Shown one piece after another: positions 57,662-64,000 of a stretch of 64,000 nt of DNA (position 1 is the stretch's first letter; each line of letters opens with the position of its first letter). This stretch comes from Nonomuraea roseoviolacea subsp. carminata (GTDB taxonomy: Bacteria > Actinomycetota > Actinomycetes > Streptosporangiales > Streptosporangiaceae): NCBI RefSeq assembly GCF_024172185.1, contig NZ_JAMZEC010000001.1, positions 5,538,001 through 5,602,000 of the forward strand, in the 5' to 3' direction. The position numbers and the translations under genes are program-made. The notes under the pieces were generated by a model. That model saw only the letters and a program-made list of their open reading frames with translations. It made no database searches and had not been told where the DNA came from.

Positions 57662-58852
57662 TTACTCCTTCTGGGCGGGCACGCGCTGCGCGGCCGGTAC
57701 CTCGGGCTCGGTGGGGACCGCCGGGGCGGGCGGCTCAAGGTCGGCGTGCCGGGCGATCGTGGCGGCGGCCCGGCGCACCGCGCCCACCGGCACGGTCGGC
57801 ACGAGCCGGTCGAGGAAGGCGTAGCGGCGGGCCAGCGAGTCGCCGTAGGCGCCGCCCCGCCCGGCCGCGCCGCGCACCTCGTGCCACCAGTCGGCGATGT
57901 CGCCCCAGCCCGGCGCGGCCAGCGACCCGCCGAACTGCTGGACGGCCAGCCCGGCGCACACCCCGGCGAAGGCCAGCCGGTCGGCCAGCGGCCACCCGGA
58001 CAGCGTGCCGAGCACGATGCCCGCGCCGAAGACGTCGCCCGCGCCGGTCGGGTCCAGCGCGCGCACCCGGGGGGCGGGCACGTACGCCTCCTCGCCGGTC
58101 GTCGAGTCGATGGCCATGGCGCCGTTCGGGCCGTCGGTGACGACGGCCAGCGGCACCTTGTCGGCGAGGACGTAGAGGGCGTCGCGCGGGTTGTCGGTGC
58201 CGGTGTAGGCCATCGCCTCGACCGCGTTCGGCATGAACGCGTGGCAGACGGCGAGCTGGTCGAGCACCGAGGGCGACCAGGCGCCCGACGGGTCCCAGCC
58301 CACGTCGGCGAAGATCATGGCGCCGTCGCGCTGGGCCAGCTCGGCCCAGTTGCACGTGGCGCCGGGCGGCGCGCCGAGCGGCTCCTCCGTGGAGAGCGTC
58401 ACGATCACCGCCCGGGACCGGGGCGGTTTGCCGATCATCTCCGAGGCCGACATGGGCGCGGGATGGCCGTGGGTCACCATGCTCCGGTCGCGGTCGACGG
58501 CCATGGAGACCGTCACCGGCGTGTGCCACTGGTCGAAGCGCCGCGACTTGGACAGGTCCACGGCTTCCTGCTCGGCCAGCGTGCGCCAGCAGAAGTCGCC
58601 GTAGTCGTCGTCGCCGAACGCGGCGGCCAGCGACGTGCGCAGGCCCAGCCGGCTGGTGGCGATGGCGAGGTTGGCGATGCCCCCGGGGCAGGAGCCCATG
58701 CCATCGGCCCACGTCTCGGTGCCGGCGGCGGGCATGGCGGGCAGACCGGTGAACACGATGTCGAGGAACACGGTGCCCGCGAGGAAGACGTCGAACTGCG
58801 GGGCCTCGGGGCTTCGCAGATCGGCGAGAGGGTCGTAGGCCTGGGCAGACAC
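57662..58852 (-). CDS. PfkB-family carbohydrate kinase
   Basis: A 396-residue kinase, longer than usual because of a C-terminal extension (~80 residues) rich in Ala and Pro. FDVFLAGTVFLDIVFTGLPA, GGIANLAIATSRLGL and the catalytic DPTGAGDVFGAG loop are clear. It would phosphorylate the imported sugar. It is the first gene of the sugar operon and ends 4 bp before the lipoprotein start. GTG start. Confidence 0.87.
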   Translation of the reverse strand: MSAQAYDPLADLRSPEAPQFDVFLAGTVFLDIVFTGLPAMPAAGTETWADGMGSCPGGIANLAIATSRLGLRTSLAAAFGDDDYGDFCWRTLAEQEAVDLSKSRRFDQWHTPVTVSMAVDRDRSMVTHGHPAPMSASEMIGKPPRSRAVIVTLSTEEPLGAPPGATCNWAELAQRDGAMIFADVGWDPSGAWSPSVLDQLAVCHAFMPNAVEAMAYTGTDNPRDALYVLADKVPLAVVTDGPNGAMAIDSTTGEEAYVPAPRVRALDPTGAGDVFGAGIVLGTLSGWPLADRLAFAGVCAGLAVQQFGGSLAAPGWGDIADWWHEVRGAAGRGGAYGDSLARRYAFLDRLVPTVPVGAVRRAAATIARHADLEPPAPAVPTEPEVPAAQRVPAQKE

Positions 58853-58882
58853 GGGTAAGAGACCTCCTCGACAGTACGAGAT

Positions 58883-58978
58883 GTGCGCAATCTTGCACGT
58901 TTACTCGCGGACATCAAGTGTTTCGTGTGAGCAATTGGTAGAAGATGCTCGTTCATGCGCGCGTTTGACTGTTAGAAT
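58883..58978. promoter_or_regulatory. DeoR operator and promoter region of the sugar locus
   Basis: GTGCGCAA-tc-TTGCAC (58883-58898) is a near-perfect dyad beside the kinase gene. TAGAAT at 58973-58978, 6 nt before GTG 58985, is a good -10 for a leaderless regulator transcript. The 132-bp gap serves both directions. Confidence 0.5.
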
Positions 58979-58984
58979 CCGATC

Positions 58985-59743
58985 GTGCTCCAGCACCTCA
59001 GGCATGCGGAGATCATGCGCCGAGTCCGGCTCTCGGGGGCGACCAGCGTCCGTGACCTGGCGGCCCAGTTGGGCGTGAGCCCGTCCACCATCCGCCGCGA
59101 CCTGGAGGTGCTCGACCGCGACGGCACGCTCAGGCGTGTGCGCGGCGGCGCCCTGGCCGGCGCCGACGCCGACACCGACCGGCCCTTCGCCGAGGTGGCG
59201 GGCGTGGACGAGCAGGACAAGGAGGCCGTGGCGGCGCGCGCCGCGCGGCTCGTCGGCGACGGCGACGTCGTCCTGCTCGACATCGGCACGACCACCATGC
59301 GGCTGGCCTGCCGCCTGCGCGGTCGCCGCGTCACCGTGGTCACCTCCAGCCTCGCCGTCCTCGACGTGCTGCGCGACGACCCGGTGGTCGAGCTGCTGCT
59401 GCTCGGCGGCATGCTGCGCCGGCCGTACCACTCGCTGGTGGGCGTGCTCACCGAGGAGGCGCTCGGGCAGGTCTGCGCCGACCGGGTGTTCCTGGGGGCG
59501 AGCGGGGTCCGCGCGGACGGCCAGCTCGTCGACACGACGCTCGCCGAGGTGCCGCTGAAGCGCGCCATGATCGCCGCCGCGGGCCAGGTGGTCCTGCTCG
59601 TGGACCGGCACAAGTTCCCCGGGACGGGCGCCCTGCGGGTGTGCGGTCCCGAGGACATCGACGTGCTCGTCACGAACGAGGGCGCCGACGCGTCCACGCT
59701 GCGCGCCTGCGCGGACGCCGGCGTCGAGGTCCTGCTCGCGTGA
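58985..59743 (+). CDS. DeoR/GlpR-family regulator
   Basis: A 252-residue repressor. HTH: RRVRLSGATSVRDLAAQLGV then SPSTIRRDLEVLDRDGTLRR, followed by the isomerase-like sugar-phosphate domain (VLLDIGTTTMRLA, TSSLAVLDVL, VFLGASGV). Phosphorylated sugar made by the divergent kinase is the natural inducer type. It is followed after 34 bp by the GH4 gene. GTG start without ribosome site. Confidence 0.9.
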   Translation: MLQHLRHAEIMRRVRLSGATSVRDLAAQLGVSPSTIRRDLEVLDRDGTLRRVRGGALAGADADTDRPFAEVAGVDEQDKEAVAARAARLVGDGDVVLLDIGTTTMRLACRLRGRRVTVVTSSLAVLDVLRDDPVVELLLLGGMLRRPYHSLVGVLTEEALGQVCADRVFLGASGVRADGQLVDTTLAEVPLKRAMIAAAGQVVLLVDRHKFPGTGALRVCGPEDIDVLVTNEGADASTLRACADAGVEVLLA

Positions 59744-59777
59744 GCGCCGGAGCGAGGTCCGGCGGTGAGGAGATCGG

Positions 59778-61127
59778 ATGAGACTGGCCGTTCTGGGAGG
59801 CGGGGGCTTCCGGGTCCCGCTGGTGTACGGCGCGCTGCTGCGCGACGCCGCCAAGCCCCGCGTGGAGGAGGTGGTGCTGTACGACGTGTCGCCCGAGCGG
59901 CTGGAGGCCATCGGCCACGTCCTTGAGCAGCTCGCCGCGGGCCACGACGACCCTCCCGTGGTGCGCGTCACCACCGACCTCGACACCGCGCTGCGCGGGG
60001 CCGACTTCGTCTTCTCCGCGATCCGGGTCGGCGGCCTGGCCGGCCGCACCGCCGACGAGCGGGTCGCACTCGACCTCGGGGTGCTCGGCCAGGAGACCAC
60101 CGGGCCGGGCGGCGTCGCCTACGGCCTGCGCACGATCCCGGTCGCGGTGCGCGTGGCCGAGCGGATCGCCGCCCTCGCCCCCGGCGCGTGGGTCATCAAC
60201 TTCACCAACCCCGCCGGCATGGTCACCGAGGCCATGCGCCGGGTGCTGGGCGAGCGGGTGATCGGCATCTGCGACTCGCCGATCGGCCTGGTCCGGCGGG
60301 CCGCCTCCGCCCTCGGGCTCGACCCGGCCCGCGTGTCGCCCGACTACGTGGGGCTCAACCACCTCGGCTGGCTGCGCGGGCTGTCGCACCAGGGCCGCGA
60401 CGTGCTGCCCGAGCTGCTCGCCGACGACGGGGCGCTGCGGCAGGTGGAGGAGGCGCGGATCTTCGGCGCCGACTGGGTGCGCACCCTGGGCGCGCTGCCC
60501 AACGAGTACCTGTACTACTACTACTTCACCCGCGAGGCCATCGCCGCGACCTCGGGCCGCACCCGCGGCGAGTCGCTGCTCGGCCAGCAGGACCGCTTCT
60601 ACGCGGCGGTCCGCGAGCGGCCCGGCCAGGCGCTGGCCGAGTGGACGAGGGCGCGCAGGGAGCGCGACGAGTCGTACATGGCCGAGGCCCGCGACGTCAC
60701 CGAGGCCGGCGAGCGCGACGCCGCCGACCTGGAGGCGGGCGGGTACGAGGGCATCGCGCTCGCGCTCATGGCGGCCATCGCCCGCGGCGAGCCCACCAGC
60801 ATGATCCTCAACGTGCGCAACGGCGCGGCCGTGCCCGGGCTGCCCGCGGACGCGGTGGTCGAGATCCCGTGCGCGGTGGACGGCTCGGGGGTCAGGCCGC
60901 TGGCCACCCGGCCGCTGCCCGGCCGCTTCCTCGGGCTGGTCCAGCAGGTGAAGGCGGTGGAGCAGACGGCCATCGAGGCCGCCCTGTCGGGCTCGTCGCG
61001 GCTGGCGGTCGAGGCGTTCGCGCTGCACCCGCTGGTCGACTCGGTGAGCACGGCCCGCAGGCTGCTCGACGGCTACCGGGCCCGCGTCCCGCAGCTCGCC
61101 GAGGTGCTGGACGGCGGCCTGCTCTAG
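59778..61127 (+). CDS. Glycoside hydrolase family 4 enzyme
   Basis: A 449-residue GH4 enzyme, probably a 6-phospho-beta-glucosidase type. The Rossmann start is LAVLGGGGFRVPLVYGALLR; metal-site residues are Cys in GICDSPIG (~167) and His in VGLNHLGW (~194); INFTNPAGMVTEAM is a family signature. GH4 uses NAD and a divalent metal to cleave (often 6-phosphorylated) glycosides by oxidation-elimination. With the kinase and importer it completes an uptake-and-cleavage route. Confidence 0.88.
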   Translation: MRLAVLGGGGFRVPLVYGALLRDAAKPRVEEVVLYDVSPERLEAIGHVLEQLAAGHDDPPVVRVTTDLDTALRGADFVFSAIRVGGLAGRTADERVALDLGVLGQETTGPGGVAYGLRTIPVAVRVAERIAALAPGAWVINFTNPAGMVTEAMRRVLGERVIGICDSPIGLVRRAASALGLDPARVSPDYVGLNHLGWLRGLSHQGRDVLPELLADDGALRQVEEARIFGADWVRTLGALPNEYLYYYYFTREAIAATSGRTRGESLLGQQDRFYAAVRERPGQALAEWTRARRERDESYMAEARDVTEAGERDAADLEAGGYEGIALALMAAIARGEPTSMILNVRNGAAVPGLPADAVVEIPCAVDGSGVRPLATRPLPGRFLGLVQQVKAVEQTAIEAALSGSSRLAVEAFALHPLVDSVSTARRLLDGYRARVPQLAEVLDGGLL

Positions 61128-61223
61128 CGGGCGGCAGGGGGACGCGTCACAAGAGAGCCACAAGTGGCCTCCAAGACGCGTCCCTCATGATGGCTCCCTT
61201 TCCGACAGAGAAAGTGAGCCCTG

Positions 61224-63128
61224 ATGAAACGGACAGCGTTGCTGCTGGGCGTGGTCATGCTCAGCGGGCTGCTGGCCACACCCGCCACCGCCGCGCCCGG
61301 CCCCGTCACGGCGGCGCAGCGGGCCGGAGGAGCCTCCGCCGCCGCGCCGCTCGTCACGACCGCCGTGGCCAAGGTCAAGGCCGTCCCCGCCCGGCAGTCG
61401 ATCGCCTGCCCCACCACCGTCGCCTTCTCCGCCGTCGTGGCGGCCAAGGGCCGGGGCACCGTCCGCTACCGGTGGGTGCGCGGCGACGGGAGCAAGGGGG
61501 CCGTCAAGAGCTTCCGCGTCGCCGGCAGGCGCAGCGTCGTCGTCAAGGACCGCCAGACCTTCGACCGCACCGCGTCCGGATGGCAGGCCGTCGAGATCCT
61601 CGGCCGGCGCGGGCTGTCCGGCAAGGCCCGCTTCAGCGTCACCTGCGCCGGACCGGTCAAGGTCTACGACGTCGCCACCCCGCTGCCGGCCGAGCCGGAC
61701 CGGCCGCTGGTCGCGGCGGCCGACGTGGACGTCCGCCCGGCGTCCTACACGGGCGCCTGCCCCACGAACGTCGTCTTCACCGCCACCGTCCAGGTGTCGC
61801 GCACCCCGGCCAGCGTGTCGTACCAGTGGATCGACTCCGCCACGGGCGAGGGCCGTCCGCAGACGCTCACGTTCGCCGCGGGCGGCCCGCGTGTCCGGCA
61901 GGTCGTCCTCCCGCTGAGCGTGGGCTCCTCCACCGGCGGCTGGAAGGCCGTCCACCTGCTCGGCCCGAACGGCCACGACTCGGCCCGCGCCGCCTACCGG
62001 GTGACCTGCCGGCGCACCCCGCCGACCGGCCCGTCGCCGACCCCCTCCACCACGCCCACATCGACCCCCTCGACCACTCCCACCTCGACCCCCTCGACCA
62101 CTCCCACCTCGACGCCCTCGACCACTCCCACGTCGACGCCCACCACGACGACGACGCCGACCCAGCCGCCCGCCCAGCGCCCGGCGACGCAGATCACCGC
62201 GGTCACCCCCGGAGACTACGAGGGCTCCTGCGCCGAGCCCGTGGCCTACCAGGCGGCCGGTCGCGTCACCCTGCCCGCGGGCGCGGCGCAGCAGGTCACG
62301 TACTGGTGGACGCTCGACGGCACGGCGTGGCAGCGCCAGAGCGTCGACTTCCCGGCGAGCGCCCAGCCGCGTTCGCAGGAGGTCAGCGCCGGATGGAGTC
62401 TCGGCTCCACCGACACCGGCGCCCACACGCTCGCCCTCCTCGCCGAGGGCGCCACGGCCACCGGCACACGCGCGTTCACCTTCACCTGCGGCGCCGACCC
62501 GGGCGCCGCCGACCTGAAGCTGAAGTACGTGCTGACGTCCCAGTACAAGGGCGTCTGCGACGGCTCCTTCCCGCTGCACGCGAGGGCCCTCCTGTCCACG
62601 GACCGCGAGGCCGAGGTCAGGTACCGCTTCGTCGTGGACGGCAAGCCCGGCGACACCAGGACCGAGCTGCTCAAGCCGGGCGTCCAGCAGACGATCAGCG
62701 ACGTCTGGTACAGCAGGGCCACCGCGAGCGGGTCCGGCGTCGTCCGCCTGGAGGTGCTGAACCACAACAGGATCGTCAAGGAGAACCCCTACACCTGGAC
62801 CTGCGTGCCCAAGAACCCCGCGCCCGGCACGGTGGACCTCGTCTCGATCACCACCACGCCCTACTTCGGCGACTGCGTCGAGGCGCCGTACGTGACCGCT
62901 CACGGCGCGTTCCGGGCGGCTCCCGGAACCGCGATCACCTGGCGGTGGGTCATCGACGGCCGGCCGGACTCCGAGCACACGGCCACCGTCGAGGCGGGCG
63001 GCCTGCTCCAGGTGCAGTCGGCGTACTGGCACCGGACCACGAAGACCGGCGGGACGGTCCGCCTGGAGGTGCTGAACCACAACAAGCCGTCCGCCGAGGA
63101 GCCCTACCCGGTCACCTGCAAGAACTAG
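61224..63128 (+). CDS. Secreted protein with five Cys-bounded Ig-like repeats
   Basis: A 634-residue exported protein: signal TALLLGVVMLSGLLATPATA, two repeats (~residues 47-140 and 164-262), a Thr/Pro/Ser linker (~271-315), then three repeats (~320-430, 435-530, 537-632). Each repeat is ~95 residues and begins with a G-x-C or I-x-C-P segment (SYTGACPTNVVFTATV, DYEGSCAEPVAYQAAG, QYKGVCDGSFPLHARA, PYFGDCVEAPYVTAHG), has a central (Y/W)-x-W or R-F-V-V-D strand, and ends V-T-C or W-T-C, so one disulfide per repeat is likely. I recognise no named family. It may be a cell-surface or matrix protein. Confidence 0.75.
   Translation: MKRTALLLGVVMLSGLLATPATAAPGPVTAAQRAGGASAAAPLVTTAVAKVKAVPARQSIACPTTVAFSAVVAAKGRGTVRYRWVRGDGSKGAVKSFRVAGRRSVVVKDRQTFDRTASGWQAVEILGRRGLSGKARFSVTCAGPVKVYDVATPLPAEPDRPLVAAADVDVRPASYTGACPTNVVFTATVQVSRTPASVSYQWIDSATGEGRPQTLTFAAGGPRVRQVVLPLSVGSSTGGWKAVHLLGPNGHDSARAAYRVTCRRTPPTGPSPTPSTTPTSTPSTTPTSTPSTTPTSTPSTTPTSTPTTTTTPTQPPAQRPATQITAVTPGDYEGSCAEPVAYQAAGRVTLPAGAAQQVTYWWTLDGTAWQRQSVDFPASAQPRSQEVSAGWSLGSTDTGAHTLALLAEGATATGTRAFTFTCGADPGAADLKLKYVLTSQYKGVCDGSFPLHARALLSTDREAEVRYRFVVDGKPGDTRTELLKPGVQQTISDVWYSRATASGSGVVRLEVLNHNRIVKENPYTWTCVPKNPAPGTVDLVSITTTPYFGDCVEAPYVTAHGAFRAAPGTAITWRWVIDGRPDSEHTATVEAGGLLQVQSAYWHRTTKTGGTVRLEVLNHNKPSAEEPYPVTCKN
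62038..62150 (+). repeat. 24-bp minisatellite coding the Thr/Pro/Ser linker
   Basis: About four units of a 24-bp sequence encode PSTTPTST repeats. Such linkers separate modules in actinomycete exoproteins and are often glycosylated. Confidence 0.8.
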
Positions 63129-63132
63129 CCGG

Positions 63133-63951
63133 TCAGCCGAAGGCCAGCCGCTCGCGGCGCCGGTAGCCGGGCCGGGTCAGCGCCAGGAACATCCTGGACG
63201 AGCGGCCCGACCCGGCCAGGATCCGCTCGGTCTCCTCGCCGGTGGCGTGCCGGTCCAGCCACGGCACCCGGAACGCCATCTGCCGCACAGGGACCTGACC
63301 GGCGACCCGCCTCTCGGCGCGCGCCCAGGCCGCGGGCGGCACCCGTTCCGTGATGATCGGGAACAGTTCGGCCTCCTCACCGGCGATGTGCTCGGCGAGG
63401 AGGTCGAGCACCGGCTTCAGCTCGCGTCCGAGGCGGGCCAGATCGCCGTCCACGGCCGCGCGGCAGCGCTCCATCAGCGGGCCGAGCGCCTCGTGCCCGC
63501 CGGCGTAGGGGGACAGGTCGAAGGCGTCGCCCGCGGCGCGGGCGACGAGCGGCCACAGGGCCTCGTCCCCGTGGACGTGATGGTGGATGGCCGACAGCAG
63601 CGACCTGGTGTACCAGCGGGTCGCGGCCTCCCGGGCGGCGGAGACGGCTCCGGCCTCGGGCAGGAGCTCGGTCAGGCGGCCCAGGTCGGCGAGCATGGCC
63701 CGGTGGGCGACGTACGACGCGGTGAGGTCGGGCGACGCGGTGAGGCCGGGGGAGGCGGTGAGGTCGCGCGACGCGGTGAGGCCGGGCAGCGCCGCGGGGC
63801 CGGGGCCGCGCCTCTCGCCCGTCCTGGACGGCCCGTCGCCGAGCGGACGGCCCGGGGAGACGGCAGGACGGTCCGGGGAGACGGCGGGACGGTCCGGGGA
63901 GACGGCGGGACGGTCCGATGAGACGGCCGGGCCGCCGCGGTTGTCCGCCAC
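63133..63951 (-). CDS. Hemerythrin-domain protein with repetitive N-terminus
   Basis: A 272-residue protein. Residues ~80-215 form a hemerythrin-like four-helix bundle with iron-ligand candidates in YVAHRAML, IHHHVHGDEALWP, GGHEALGP and EHIAGEEAELFP. Such proteins bind a di-iron centre for O2, NO or redox sensing. Residues ~10-78 consist of AVSPDRP and TASPGL/DLTAS repeats. GTG 63951 follows AAGGGA by 8 nt. It converges with the repeat protein, with 4 bp between stops. Confidence 0.83.
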   Translation of the reverse strand: MADNRGGPAVSSDRPAVSPDRPAVSPDRPAVSPGRPLGDGPSRTGERRGPGPAALPGLTASRDLTASPGLTASPDLTASYVAHRAMLADLGRLTELLPEAGAVSAAREAATRWYTRSLLSAIHHHVHGDEALWPLVARAAGDAFDLSPYAGGHEALGPLMERCRAAVDGDLARLGRELKPVLDLLAEHIAGEEAELFPIITERVPPAAWARAERRVAGQVPVRQMAFRVPWLDRHATGEETERILAGSGRSSRMFLALTRPGYRRRERLAFG

Positions 63952-64000
63952 GGCCGCGTCCCTTGTGGCAGGGGCGCCCGGCGCGGGGCCGCGTTCGGCG

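Noticed and set aside
60188..63166. 992-codon open frame on the plus strand
   Set aside because: Runs through both GH4 and the repeat protein in a different frame with Arg/His-rich composition.

Overview
The window is very GC-rich DNA with frequent GTG/TTG starts, ATGA/GTGA-coupled operons, Tat and lipoprotein exporters and regulator families typical of a filamentous actinomycete. Streptosporangiaceae (Nonomuraea-like) is my best guess, by inference only. Genes are packed on both strands. I see no rRNA, tRNA, CRISPR array, phage module or intact insertion sequence. The window looks like an accessory chromosome arm made of small regulator-plus-enzyme modules and four large transport/catabolic operons.

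Layout. 1-6036: a DUF5519 gene, a fused degenerate kinase/LuxR regulator, a MarR-SnoaL-YciI operon, a PepSY pseudogene, a WYL regulator divergent from an NmrA-like reductase, and then a patch of gene debris. 6037-15745: one translationally coupled ten-gene operon (minus strand) with an OpuC-type quaternary-amine ABC importer, a formaldehyde-activating-enzyme (Fae) homologue, an enolase-superfamily enzyme, two aldehyde dehydrogenases, a beta-hydroxyacid dehydrogenase and an iron alcohol dehydrogenase, divergent from an IclR regulator. 17031-24390: a FadR-type regulator divergent from a Dpp-type ABC importer (with a fused permease-ATPase) and a DHDPS/NAL-family aldolase.

24754-34189: isochorismatase plus GlxA-type regulator; an OhrR regulator facing a 58-residue membrane protein; rifampicin monooxygenase (rox) with a rifamycin-associated element upstream; small secreted and TIGR03086 proteins; a hydrolase/TetR pair; a flavin monooxygenase/TetR pair; a NUDIX hydrolase. 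34351-38341: DUF427, YdeI-type, a DGPF/YciI protein with its ECF42 sigma factor, a VOC protein and a tandem Phd-like protein. 38416-47828: serine hydrolase, LysR, an RHH/PIN toxin-antitoxin pair, an MFS exporter, MerR plus hydrolase, P-loop protein, DUF4232, SPFH and VC0807 proteins.

47892-63951: PaaX-like regulator; a KDG-kinase-like sugar kinase with an IclR regulator; an HTH_42 (AlkZ/YcaQ-like) glycosylase; a sugar operon (PfkB kinase, lipoprotein SBP, two permeases, secreted PIG-L deacetylase) divergent from a DeoR regulator and a GH4 glycosidase; a secreted protein with five Cys-bounded repeats; and a hemerythrin-domain protein.

Most of the modules pair a regulator with a recognisable palindromic operator in the shared intergenic space; these sites are listed. 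The least-explained items are the Fae/quaternary-amine operon, the tandem-Phd protein behind duplicated operators, and the five-repeat secreted protein.
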